In this document: one piece after another, positions 18,553-27,931 of the stretch
Numbering within the stretch: the first letter of the stretch is position 1
Layout: every line of letters starts with the position of its first letter
DNA from: Caenibius sp. WL
GTDB lineage: Bacteria > Pseudomonadota > Alphaproteobacteria > Sphingomonadales > Sphingomonadaceae
NCBI RefSeq assembly: GCF_019803445.1
Contig: NZ_CP081844.1
Span: 1,314,501 to 1,378,500 of the forward strand
Direction: 5' to 3'
DNA length: 64,000 nt
Position numbers and translations under genes: made by a program
Notes under the pieces: model-generated
Database searches by the model: none
What the model was told of the DNA's origin: nothing
What the model saw: the letters and a program-made list of their open reading frames with translations, nothing else

Positions 18553-18833
18553 GGCGCGTTCGTAGCAGCGCCTTCGCGCCGGGTCAGCCGGTTTCCGCTT
18601 CCCCGCCTTTGCCTCGCGCGCGGGGTCATGAAATTGTCGCAATTATGCCCCATGGGGCAGGAACGAATGGGTGGGCTGCGATAATATGAAAATTATCCAG
18701 ACCGCGAACATGCTTGCATAGTGTTTGAATGGCGATTATTTGTGCGCGCGAAGTTTGCCCCTCGGGGCAGGCTTTGCGTACGGCGCAATTGATGCCGTGC
18801 GTATTCCACTCGCTGTTCAAGGATTGCTATAAC
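18553..18833. promoter_or_regulatory. divergent promoter region with two matching dyads
   Basis: Between polA (-) and the alanine-rich lipoprotein (+). TGCCCC-AT-GGGGCA at 18646-18659 and TGCCCC-TC-GGGGCA at 18756-18769 are near-identical dyads, 110 bases apart start to start. An AT-rich palindrome GATAAT-N6-ATTATC lies between them at 18680-18697. These look like operator sites, but the regulator is unknown. Confidence 0.5.
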
Positions 18834-19154
18834 ATGCGCAAGATCGTTCTCGCTGCCGCTGCTGCCGCTGCTGCTCTGACCGTTGCAGCCTGCTCGGAAA
18901 AGACCGAAGACGCTGCCACCCAGACCGCTGACTCGGCAATGGCTGACGCTGAAGCCGCTGCTGACACGGCTACCGACGCTGCTTCGCAGGCTACTGACGC
19001 TGCTGCTACGGCTACCGACGCTGCTGCTGATGCCGCTGCTGCTCCGGCTGCCGACAAGGCTGCTGACGCTGCTGCTGCTTCGGCCGACAAGGCCACTGAC
19101 GCTGCTGCAACGGCCGACAAGGCTGCTGACGCTGCCAAGAAGGCAGCCGAGTGA
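18834..19154 (+). CDS. alanine-repeat lipoprotein
   Basis: A 106-residue protein with a signal peptide and lipobox LTVAAC, making Cys20 the lipidated residue. The mature part is almost only Ala, Asp, Thr and Lys in short repeats such as DAAATATDAA and ADKAADAA, predicting one long amphipathic helix or coiled coil, a little like Lpp or LEA-type proteins. Many codons are GCT, unlike the GCC/GCG use of neighbours, and the DNA is built of GACGCTGCT-like units. A strong terminator follows. Function unknown; a periplasmic structural or envelope-stress role is only a guess. Confidence 0.8.
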   Translation: MRKIVLAAAAAAAALTVAACSEKTEDAATQTADSAMADAEAAADTATDAASQATDAAATATDAAADAAAAPAADKAADAAAASADKATDAAATADKAADAAKKAAE

Positions 19155-19560
19155 TCTTTTGATCCATTCGGAAAAAACGGAAAGGGCGTGGCGATTGTCA
19201 CGCCCTTTTTGTATCTGCGGCTCGTATGCGGCTTTCGCCGGTCCGCAAGGCTGATCTGATCATTGCCTCGGGCGGGAGTCCGCTCAAGGCTGCCAGGCGC
19301 TACTAAGCGGTTGGCCGGTCATATTGCGCAAGCATAGCGCTGACAGCCCTCAGCTATGGGCGCTATATCCAAGTAATCGCGCCAAATGTCGCTGCGCTCC
19401 CGCGTGGAGGGCGGATACGACAGAACCGCCGTCTCGCCTCATCCCATTTTATGCAAAGCCCGCCGTTCCGCCAGGAACACCGGCCCGCCTTGGGCTTTCA
19501 GGAAGCATGGCAGGCGGTGCTGCCCGGTTTCCGGGCAACAACATCTGTATCGCCTGTCAG
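19155..19560. other. intergenic region, terminator then nothing recognised
   Basis: After the terminator at 19181-19210 about 350 bases hold no recognisable gene. A short open frame (19324-19563) gives no familiar protein. A small hairpin TGCCCGG-TTT-CCGGGCA (19531-19547) lies just past the end of the beta-lactamase-fold gene on the other strand and may help end its transcript. Confidence 0.5.
19181..19210 (+). terminator. Rho-independent terminator after the lipoprotein gene
   Basis: AAAGGGCGTG (19181-19190), 8-base loop, CACGCCCTTT (19199-19208), followed by further T. Confidence 0.9.
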
Positions 19561-20573
19561 TAGCGGGCGTTGACCCAGTTGGTGTTTTCGGTCGCGGGCA
19601 TGGTGCTGTAGCCGTCATAGATCGCGCGGGCGATCTGGGCGATGCGTTCTTCGCGGGCGAGGCGTGTGCCTTGCCCGGTGACATAGATCGCCACGGCATA
19701 AGTGCGGCCATCGGCCCCTGTGATGAACCCGATATCGCTCGACGTGTTGTTGAGCGAACCGGTCTTGTGCGCGACCTGCACCCCTGCGGGCAGTAATGCG
19801 GGGATGCGGCGCTTGCCGGTGATGCACCGTTCCATCGCGCTCATGATGACGCGGCGGCTGGAATCGCTGAGCCAGCGTCCCTGATGCAGGCCCGAAAGCA
19901 ACTGGATCATTGCGCGCGGCGAGGCGCTGTCGCGTTGGTCGATATGCGAAGCGGGATCGAATTCTCCGTCATCGCGCACCAGTGTGGCGATGTCGCGGTC
20001 GATGCGGAAATCGGTGATGCCTGCCTTCTGCATCCAGCGGTTGACGGCTTGCGGGCCGCCGATCACCGCCAGCAGCGCATCGGTTGCCTGATTGGAACTG
20101 CGGGTGATCATCAGGTCGATCAATTGGTGCGCGGACATGTAATTGCCCTTGCGCACGGGGGCGATGGAAGTGGAGAAGGGCTTGGAAGCGACGGGAACCA
20201 GCAGCGGAAACTCACTGCTCAGGCTCCACCGACCCTTGTCGACCCCGTCGAGGAACGTGGCGGCAATGGCGATCTTGCTGGTGCTCGCCATGGGGAAGCG
20301 CTGGTCGCCCAGAACGGCGATTTCGCGCCCGGTGGCAAGATCGATCGCGGCCACGCCGATCCGGCCCTTGCCTCCATCGGCGGCGCGGGCCACCGCTGCT
20401 TCGAGCGGGCTGGAATAGCTGGCGCGGAATTCCTTGGGCGATCGGAGATCGGTGCCCAGCACGCTGTCGAAACTCGACGCGTAATCCTGTGCAACAGCGG
20501 TTTGCAGTGGCTGGAACGCCAGCACCCCGGCCCCGAGCGCGAAAGCCGCGCGTTTGAACGCCCTCAACATCAT
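19561..20573 (-). CDS. class A beta-lactamase-fold serine hydrolase lacking Glu166
   Basis: A 337-residue exported protein with a signal peptide ending near VAQD (residue 30). It has the serine beta-lactamase motifs: nucleophile Ser97 in STSK (97-100), SSN at 159-161 in place of SDN, and KTG at 270-272. Aligning its RIDRDIATLV (190-199) with the class A RLDRWEPELN puts Ile195 at the Glu166 position and Val199 at Asn170. The general base for deacylation is therefore absent, so penicillin turnover may be slow and the true role could be a penicillin-binding or esterase-like one. Two adjacent Met codons are possible starts. Confidence 0.85.
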
Positions 20574-20786
20574 CGTATTATCCTACCTGAGCCTTATGAA
20601 CAGGAATATAACAGAATCCGCTGATTTGCGGCAAGTTAGACGGCGATGAACCGTTCTGCGACATGAGGCGAAGCGAATCCGGACCCGGCCCATGCGGTTC
20701 GGCAGGTGGGCGGTAGAGCGGAAGAACCGGCAAATACGGGAATGGCGATCGTATCTTGCCAGTACGAACGGGCCTGGCACGAATTC

Positions 20787-20896
20787 CGCTTGTCCTGAGC
20801 CTGTCGAAGGACGCGCGCCAAACGTGTGTGGCTGGGTGCTTTCCAAAGCAGGAGGCTGCGGTTGTGCGCGTCCTTCGACAGGCTCAGGACGAACGG
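20787..20896. repeat. REPIN-like inverted doublet
   Basis: Arm 20787-20819 (TGTCCTGAGCCTGTCGAAGG orientation) and arm 20866-20896 (CCTTCGACAGGCTCAGGACG orientation), separated by 46 bases of unrelated sequence. The arm order is the opposite of that at 3141-3240. Confidence 0.9.
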
Positions 20897-20936
20897 GTTT
20901 GGGGGATTGGCAAACGCCACAATCGCCAAAGAAAAA

Positions 20937-20965
20937 GGGCCGGAAGGATCGCTCCTTCCGGCCCC
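20937..20965 (-). terminator. groESL terminator
   Basis: Read on -, a GC-rich stem (GGGGCCGGAAGGA with TCCTTCCGGCCC) with a 4-base loop is followed by TTTTTC. It lies 26 bases past the groEL stop. Confidence 0.9.
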
Positions 20966-20990
20966 ATCTTTATCATATCGGCGGCGGGCC

Positions 20991-22646
<1,656 letters not shown>

Positions 22647-22681
22647 TTATAAATCGGGATATAGGGGAAGCGCCGGAGCGA

Positions 22682-22969
22682 TCAGGCGATCACGCCGAGA
22701 ATGTCGCTTTCCTTCATGATCAGCAGGTCTTCACCGTCGACCTTGACTTCGGTGCCCGACCATTTGCCGAACAGCACGCGATCGCCAGCCTTGACATCGA
22801 GCGGGGTAACCTTGCCGTCTTCGGCGCGCGCGCCGCTGCCGACAGCCACGATTTCGCCTTCGCTCGGCTTTTCCTTGGCGCTGTCGGGGATGATGATGCC
22901 GCCGGCGGTCTTTTCTTCGGCTTCGATGCGCCGAACGAGAACGCGGTCATGCAACGGACGGAATGCCAT
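22682..22969 (-). CDS. groES: co-chaperonin GroES, 10 kDa
   Basis: Lid of the GroEL cage. The 95-residue protein begins [21 protein letters not shown] and contains the mobile-loop sequence [20 protein letters not shown], then [20 protein letters not shown]. It is first in the groESL operon, preceded by a CIRCE operator. Confidence 0.99.
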   Translation of the reverse strand: MAFRPLHDRVLVRRIEAEEKTAGGIIIPDSAKEKPSEGEIVAVGSGARAEDGKVTPLDVKAGDRVLFGKWSGTEVKVDGEDLLIMKESDILGVIA

Positions 22970-23002
22970 GTCTGTGACCTCTTCCAGTTGAGTTGAATGC
23001 AG

Positions 23003-23029
23003 TTGGCACTCCCTGCGTGGGAGTGCCAG
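23003..23029 (-). promoter_or_regulatory. CIRCE operator for HrcA
   Basis: TTGGCACTC, 9-base spacer, GAGTGCCAG matches the CIRCE consensus TTAGCACTC-N9-GAGTGCTAA with one changed pair. It lies between the promoter and groES, the standard place for HrcA repression. hrcA itself is not in the window. Confidence 0.93.
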
Positions 23030-23036
23030 CGGCCGG

Positions 23037-23066
23037 GATATGGTGCCAGCCGATCAGGTCGTCAAG
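23037..23066 (-). promoter_or_regulatory. RpoH-like promoter of groESL
   Basis: On -, CTTGACG (-35) is followed after about 16 bases by CCATATC (-10), close to the alphaproteobacterial heat-shock sigma-32 pattern (CTTG...CCATAT). The start site would fall just before CIRCE, giving double control by RpoH and HrcA. Confidence 0.65.
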
Positions 23067-23085
23067 CGCACCTGATGAAGTTTTT

Positions 23086-24474
23086 TCACGGCAGTTCGGC
23101 GACAAGCCCGAAGCGTTCGCGGCGGTGCCAGCGATAAAGCAGCATCAGGGCGACGACGGCAAGCCCGATGGCAAAGCCGAACCACACCCCCTGGCCGCGC
23201 AGCGGAGTGAGGAAAGCCAGCGCCAGCGCGCCGCCGAAACCGGGCAGCCAATAGCCGAAGATGGCGATGACCATCGGCACTTTGGTATCCTGCAATCCGC
23301 GCAGCGCACCCGCCGCGACGGTCTGCAATCCGTCGAACAACTGGAAGAACGCGGCAATCGCCATGAATTGCACGGCAAAGCCGAGCAGGATGGCATTGGC
23401 CGGATCGTGAATGTCGAGATAGGCGGAGATGATGAATTCCGGGATCAGCCACAGCGCGCTGGCGGTGAACACCATGAAACCGAGGCTGAGGCCGATGGCC
23501 GCCCATCCGGCATGGGCAATCCCGGCCCTGTCGCGCGCGCCGTAGTGATAGCCGACCCGGATCGTTGCCGCCTGGCCGATGCCGAACGGCACCTGAAAAG
23601 CGAAAGCGGCGATCTGCAGGGCAATGGTGTGCGCGGCCAGTTCCGCCTTGCCGATCCAGCCCATCAGCACGGCCGCGCTGCTGAACAGCCCGGCTTCCGC
23701 CAGGATCGTGCCCGCGATCGGCAAACCGATGCCGACGATTTCGCGGAAACGGGTCATTTCCGGGCGCCATAGACGCCCGAACAGGTAATAGCGGCGCAAC
23801 CGCCGGTCGGCATAGATCGCGCCGACATAGGCCAGCAGCATGAGGACGGCGGTAAGCGTGCTGGCCAGCGCCGAACCGTTGAGGCCCATGGCCGGAACCC
23901 CGAACGCGCCGAACACGAACACGTAGTTGGCAAGGATGTTCACCCCGATCGCCGCGGCGGTGATGACCGTGGCGAAAATCGGCCGCCCCATGGTGGCGAC
24001 GAAAGTGCGCAGCACGCTGGCGAGAATCATCGGGATCATCGCCCACATCAGGATACGCAGGAACGCGCCCGCTTTATGGGCGATCACCGGGTCTTGCCCG
24101 CTGGCGAGCAGCAGCACTTCGCCGAAAGCGCAGATCGCCATTCCGGCGAGGCCGGACAGCACCCCGAGCCACAGCGCCATGCGCACGCTGCGGCGGATTT
24201 CGCGCACCGCGTGGCGGCCCTTGCCGAGTTCGGCGGCGATCAGCGGGGCGACCGCGCCGGTAAGTCCGGAGAAGCACCAGGTGAGCAGACTGAACAGCGC
24301 GACCGACAGGCTGGAGGCGGCCAGCGCTTCCTGGCCCAGCCGGGCGACGAAGATCACGTCCACCGCGTGCACCGCCATCTGCAGCAGATTGGCCGCCGCC
24401 AGCGGCACGGCGAGCCGCACCGTGGCCTTGATTTCCGTGCGCACGGCAGATCCGGGGAGAGGCAGGGGTGACAT
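23086..24474 (-). CDS. MATE family multidrug/cation exporter
   Basis: A 462-residue inner-membrane protein with about 12 hydrophobic segments in two similar halves, the MatE-repeat layout. Conserved stretches include RLAVPLAAANLLQMAVHAVDVIFVARLG near the start and the second-half equivalent IVGIGLPIAGTILAEAGLFS. Such NorM-type proteins export drugs or metabolites using a sodium or proton gradient; the substrate cannot be read from sequence. ATG 24474 places the first helix at the usual distance; the frame runs on to 24753 without similarity. Confidence 0.9.
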   Translation of the reverse strand: MSPLPLPGSAVRTEIKATVRLAVPLAAANLLQMAVHAVDVIFVARLGQEALAASSLSVALFSLLTWCFSGLTGAVAPLIAAELGKGRHAVREIRRSVRMALWLGVLSGLAGMAICAFGEVLLLASGQDPVIAHKAGAFLRILMWAMIPMILASVLRTFVATMGRPIFATVITAAAIGVNILANYVFVFGAFGVPAMGLNGSALASTLTAVLMLLAYVGAIYADRRLRRYYLFGRLWRPEMTRFREIVGIGLPIAGTILAEAGLFSSAAVLMGWIGKAELAAHTIALQIAAFAFQVPFGIGQAATIRVGYHYGARDRAGIAHAGWAAIGLSLGFMVFTASALWLIPEFIISAYLDIHDPANAILLGFAVQFMAIAAFFQLFDGLQTVAAGALRGLQDTKVPMVIAIFGYWLPGFGGALALAFLTPLRGQGVWFGFAIGLAVVALMLLYRWHRRERFGLVAELP

Positions 24475-24586
24475 CGGTTGCCGCCGATAGGCCAGCGGAC
24501 AGATTGGGGGAAGCGAATAGTTGCACCCCGCGTGGGGCTTGATAAGGACGCGGCCTACACATGGCGTTCGCCGAGGGAGGGAAAGA

Positions 24587-25036
24587 ATGCGCAAGCTCAT
24601 GGCCAACGGCGTTGCGGCGCTTCTGACGCTGGGGCTCATGGCCTGTGGCGGGCAGGATGCGGGCGAGCGGACTGCTGGCGGTGAAACGGGCGATGCCGCC
24701 GCCGCGCCGGAAGCCGCGACCGCGCAGGCGGATAACGCGCCGGCCGCGTTCAACCAATGCCGCAGTTGCCACTCGGTGGAACCGGAGCGGCATATGATCG
24801 GCCCTTCGCTGGCGGGTATTTTCGAGACTCCGGCGGGCGATGTGGAAGGCTATGCGTTCAGCCCGGCGATGCGGGAATCGGGCCTGGTCTGGGATGAAAA
24901 GACGCTGGACGCCTATCTCAAGGCGCCACGCCAGACCGTGCCGGGCACCAAGATGATCTATCCCGGGCTCAAGAACGATGCGCAGCGGGCCGAAGTGATC
25001 GCCTATCTCAAATCGCTTGCGCCGCCCGCGCCCTAA
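24587..25036 (+). CDS. membrane-anchored c-type cytochrome
   Basis: A 149-residue protein with a lipobox-like LGLMACGG end to its signal peptide, an Ala/Glu-rich linker (about 25-50), and one haem-c domain: CRSCH binds the haem covalently and Met in GTKMIYPG is the likely sixth ligand. The layout (VEPERHMIGPSLAGIF, APRQTVPGTKM) is that of the cytochrome c2/c552 class I family. Probably an electron carrier tethered to a membrane and facing the periplasm. GGGAGGGA precedes the ATG. It is divergent from the MATE gene. Confidence 0.9.
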   Translation: MRKLMANGVAALLTLGLMACGGQDAGERTAGGETGDAAAAPEAATAQADNAPAAFNQCRSCHSVEPERHMIGPSLAGIFETPAGDVEGYAFSPAMRESGLVWDEKTLDAYLKAPRQTVPGTKMIYPGLKNDAQRAEVIAYLKSLAPPAP

Positions 25037-25176
25037 CGACTCCGGCTGGCTGCGCGCGTGGTTGGAACCGGACAGGCTTGGGCGCAGTTCGGGCAGGCAG
25101 GCTAAACCGGGGCGTGCGCCGCCAGTCGGTTTCGACTGTCCGCTTCATCCCCATGCGAGGGGGCAGGCGTTAAAGT

Positions 25177-26472
25177 CTAGTGCGCCGGCCAATCGGCGTT
25201 CACCGCAGCGGGCAGTTGCTCCGGCAGGGCCATATTGTTCATGCAATTCAGCATGCCGGTGATCCGCAACCGGCGATCTGGGTTGACCGTTCCCAGCGTC
25301 CCAGCCGCGCCCATCCAGCCGAACGTGCCTTTGTCCGGCCCTGAGGAAACCAGCCGGCCCCCGGCGCCGAACCCGTCGCCCGAACCGGGGAAGATATAGC
25401 TGTTCATGTTCGTGCCCGCGGGCAGGAGATTGGACATGCCCATTGCCACCGCGGCGGGTGGCAGGACGGTAGTCCCGCGAAATGTCCCTCCGCCCACCAG
25501 CATGGCGAGGAAGCGATCGTAGTCCCGCGCGGTGGACACGAGGCCGCCGCCGCCCGAAACGTATGTCGGCTGCTTCAGGAATTGGGATTGCGCGCCGGGA
25601 TCGATCAGCGTGGCCTTGCTGCCGTCGGCGGGATAGGGGGTGCTGTAGTTATCGACCAGGCGCATGCGATCTTGAGCGGGAACGCGAAAGCCCGTGCTGG
25701 CCATGCCCAGCGGATCGAAAAACGCCTGCTTCAGGAACGCATCGAACGGCTGGCCAGAGACGATCTCCACGATCCGTCCGATCAGATCGAGCCCATAGGA
25801 ATAGCGCCAGTGCGTTCCCGGTTCCGCCTCCAGCGGGACCGTGGCAAGACGGCGCGCGAATTCGGCTAGGCCGGTCACCGCGCCGGGCACGTCGGGCGCG
25901 CCATCGGCATCCAGCACGCCGCGCTTGAGCCCCACTGCTGTATAGGCATCGATCAGCGGCCCGCCGACCATCGGTATGGCGGCGCCTATCCCCGATGTAT
26001 GAGTCAGCAGATGGCGTACCGTGATCGGATTTCTGGCCGGTCTTGCCGCAAGGCCGGCCTTTGGATCGATCAGCACCTGCATGGTTCCGAATTCCGGCAT
26101 GAAATCGGCAATCGGCTGATCCAGGGTGATCCTGCCTTGCGCGATCAGCAGCATCGCAGCCATGCCCGCCACAGGCTTGGTCATCGAATAGATCCGCCAC
26201 AGGGTGTTTTCATCGACGGCCACTTCGCTGCCGAAGCCCAGTGTCCCATGGCAGATAAAGGTGGGGTCCTCTTGCCCGTGGCCAAGGGCGACAACCACTC
26301 CGGGGACGACTTCCGCTGAAACCAGATCGCGGGCAAGCGCTTTGACGGAAGGAAAATCGCTCTTTTGGGGATGAGCGGTGTTGGCCGTTACAAGCGGTGA
26401 CACGCTCAGCGCGCCCAGCCCCTGCAGAACCCGCCGCCGATGCGTTGTCGCATTCCCTGTCTGGCCGCCCAT
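25177..26472 (-). CDS. class C beta-lactamase-related serine hydrolase
   Basis: A 431-residue protein of the PF00144 family (esterases, D-aminopeptidases, class C-like enzymes). The nucleophile motif is SMTK (IYSMTKPVAGM) and the second motif YSYG replaces YxN; LLTHTSGIG is also typical. The N terminus has a twin-arginine-like HRRRVLQGLGALSVSPL signal, so export by Tat is plausible. The start at 26472 is chosen because it places this signal at the N terminus; the frame is open up to 26571. The substrate is unknown; such proteins are often esterases rather than true beta-lactamases. Confidence 0.87.
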   Translation of the reverse strand: MGGQTGNATTHRRRVLQGLGALSVSPLVTANTAHPQKSDFPSVKALARDLVSAEVVPGVVVALGHGQEDPTFICHGTLGFGSEVAVDENTLWRIYSMTKPVAGMAAMLLIAQGRITLDQPIADFMPEFGTMQVLIDPKAGLAARPARNPITVRHLLTHTSGIGAAIPMVGGPLIDAYTAVGLKRGVLDADGAPDVPGAVTGLAEFARRLATVPLEAEPGTHWRYSYGLDLIGRIVEIVSGQPFDAFLKQAFFDPLGMASTGFRVPAQDRMRLVDNYSTPYPADGSKATLIDPGAQSQFLKQPTYVSGGGGLVSTARDYDRFLAMLVGGGTFRGTTVLPPAAVAMGMSNLLPAGTNMNSYIFPGSGDGFGAGGRLVSSGPDKGTFGWMGAAGTLGTVNPDRRLRITGMLNCMNNMALPEQLPAAVNADWPAH

Positions 26473-26574
26473 CCTTCCCCCTTTTGTGCTGTATCCGGAG
26501 GAGGTTAGCGCATCTCGGCCCAAAGGAAAGGCGATTGTATCGTTGGCATCGCTTGCCAATACCTCACCCAAACG

Positions 26575-26602
26575 AAAAGGGCGGCACCTTGCGGGGCCGC
26601 CC
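26575..26602 (-). terminator. rplJ-rplL terminator
   Basis: On -, GGGCGGC and GCCGCCC (26579-26585 with 26596-26602) form a stem followed by TTTT. It is 30 bases past the rplL stop. Confidence 0.88.
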
Positions 26603-26631
26603 TTCGCGTAATCTCTCGAAGAGAGGATCGC

Positions 26632-27009
26632 TTACTTCAGCTCGACGGTGCCGCCGGCTTCTTCGATCTTCTTCTTGATGTCTTCGGCTTCGGCCTTGTT
26701 CACGCCTTCCTTCAGCGCCTTGGGGGCGCCTTCGACGAGAGCCTTGGCTTCGGTCAGGCCCAGGCCGGTGATGGCGCGGACTTCCTTGATGACCTGGATC
26801 TTCTTGCCACCGTCGCCGGTCAGGATGACGTCGAATTCGGTCTTTTCTTCAGCGGCTGCACCGGCATCGCCACCAGCGGCGGGGGCGGCAACAGCAACAG
26901 CAGCGGCAGCGCTCACGCCCCACTCTTCTTCAAGAGCCTTGGCGAGTTCAGCTGCTTCGAGGACGGTCAGCTTCGAAAGTTCTTCAACGAGCTTGGCGAT
27001 ATCGGCCAT
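26632..27009 (-). CDS. rplL: ribosomal protein bL12 (L7/L12)
   Basis: Stalk protein of the large subunit that recruits translation GTPases. The 125-residue protein has the N-terminal dimerisation helices ([29 protein letters not shown]), an Ala-rich flexible hinge (about 33-55), and the C-terminal factor-binding domain with [28 protein letters not shown]. It follows rplJ, but rpoB does not follow it as in most bacteria. Confidence 0.98.
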   Translation of the reverse strand: MADIAKLVEELSKLTVLEAAELAKALEEEWGVSAAAAVAVAAPAAGGDAGAAAEEKTEFDVILTGDGGKKIQVIKEVRAITGLGLTEAKALVEGAPKALKEGVNKAEAEDIKKKIEEAGGTVELK

Positions 27010-27090
27010 TGTTCAACACTCCAAAAAATTGACTGGTTCGAGGTCCAGAGGATTCTGCGGCCCCGAAAATTCGCTTGTGCGGATAACCGT

Positions 27091-27606
27091 TTACGCTGCT
27101 TCCTTGGCGCCGTAGGCACCGAAGACGCGAGCGAGCTTGGCGGCGGGTTCGTTGACCACCCGGGCAATCTTCGTTGCCGGGGCGTTGATGAGACCCACCA
27201 GCGTGCCGCGCAGCTCGTCGAGCGAAGGCATCGAGGCGAGCGCCTTGATACCAGCCTGATCGAGCAGCTGCCCACCCATCGAACCACCAACGATTTCAAG
27301 CTTGTCGTTGGTCTTCGCGAAGTCGACCGCAGCCTTGGCTGCCGCGACCGGATCCACCGAATAGGCGATCGCGGTCGGGCCGGAGAGATATTCCTCCAGG
27401 CCTTCGTACTGGGTTTCCTTCAGGGCGAGCTTGGCAAGACGGTTCTTCGCAACCTTGTAGGACGCGCCAACATCACGCATCTTCGCACGCAGGTCGGTGG
27501 ACTGGGCCACAGACAGGCCGAGGTTGCGGGTGACAACCACCACGCCGACCTCGTTGAAGACCGCGTTGAGCTGGGCGACCGAATCGGCTTTTTGCGAACG
27601 ATCCAT
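27091..27606 (-). CDS. rplJ: ribosomal protein uL10
   Basis: Anchors the L7/L12 stalk to the ribosome. The 171-residue protein starts MDRSQKADSVAQLNAVFNEV and has the conserved YKVAKNRLAKLAL region and the C-terminal helix that binds L12 dimers. I use ATG 27606, just after a GAAGGAG site (27611-27617); the open frame to 27876 is leader. The 5' leader is long (over 200 bases) and contains an 8-bp-stem hairpin at 27669-27689, so autogenous control by L10 or L10-L12 is likely (inference from the family). rplK and rplA are not adjacent. Confidence 0.97.
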   Translation of the reverse strand: MDRSQKADSVAQLNAVFNEVGVVVVTRNLGLSVAQSTDLRAKMRDVGASYKVAKNRLAKLALKETQYEGLEEYLSGPTAIAYSVDPVAAAKAAVDFAKTNDKLEIVGGSMGGQLLDQAGIKALASMPSLDELRGTLVGLINAPATKIARVVNEPAAKLARVFGAYGAKEAA

Positions 27607-27931
27607 GCCATACTCCTTCACATGTGACCGTGCGGGGTTCGTGCCCGTACGGCCGGCTACGTTTGTCCATGCCGAAAACCGGCATGGGCGAGTCCGTTGA
27701 AGGGGAAGGAGGTGCGCCAATGGCGCGAAATATGGGCATGCGAGAAGCGGCCCATGAAATCTCTTTTCCCCGTCTAGGCCGGAAATTAAGAAGGCCATAT
27801 TGCCTTCACCGACTGTCTCGGACGGATGATTGCCAGCCCTTGCGGAACCGGCGATCGGGCGGCGCTTTGGCCACATCGCAGGAAAAAGTCAACTGGGCGC
27901 GCGGAAACTTGTGGCGGCGCGGGAAATCTGT
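27607..27931. promoter_or_regulatory. divergent gap with the rplJ leader
   Basis: On - this is the rplJ leader: a hairpin CCATGCCG-N5-CGGCATGG (27669-27689) and the ribosome binding site. On + the promoter of the glycosyltransferase gene must lie in 27700-27930. No gene is seen. Confidence 0.55.

Larger units (their letters stand above)
20574..20990. other. intergenic region between groEL end and the beta-lactamase-fold gene
   Basis: No gene seen. It holds an inverted repeat doublet (20787-20896) and the groEL terminator (20937-20965). The promoter of the beta-lactamase-fold gene must lie here, near its start at 20573, but no clear boxes are visible. Confidence 0.65.

Noticed and set aside
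18827-19201. Ser/Ala-rich open frame opposite the lipoprotein
   Set aside because: It is the mirror of a repetitive coding sequence and covers the terminator; the forward frame has a signal peptide and lipobox.
19324-19563. A 79-codon open frame after the lipoprotein terminator
   Set aside because: No ribosome binding site, no recognisable composition or motif, and it runs into the end of the opposite gene.
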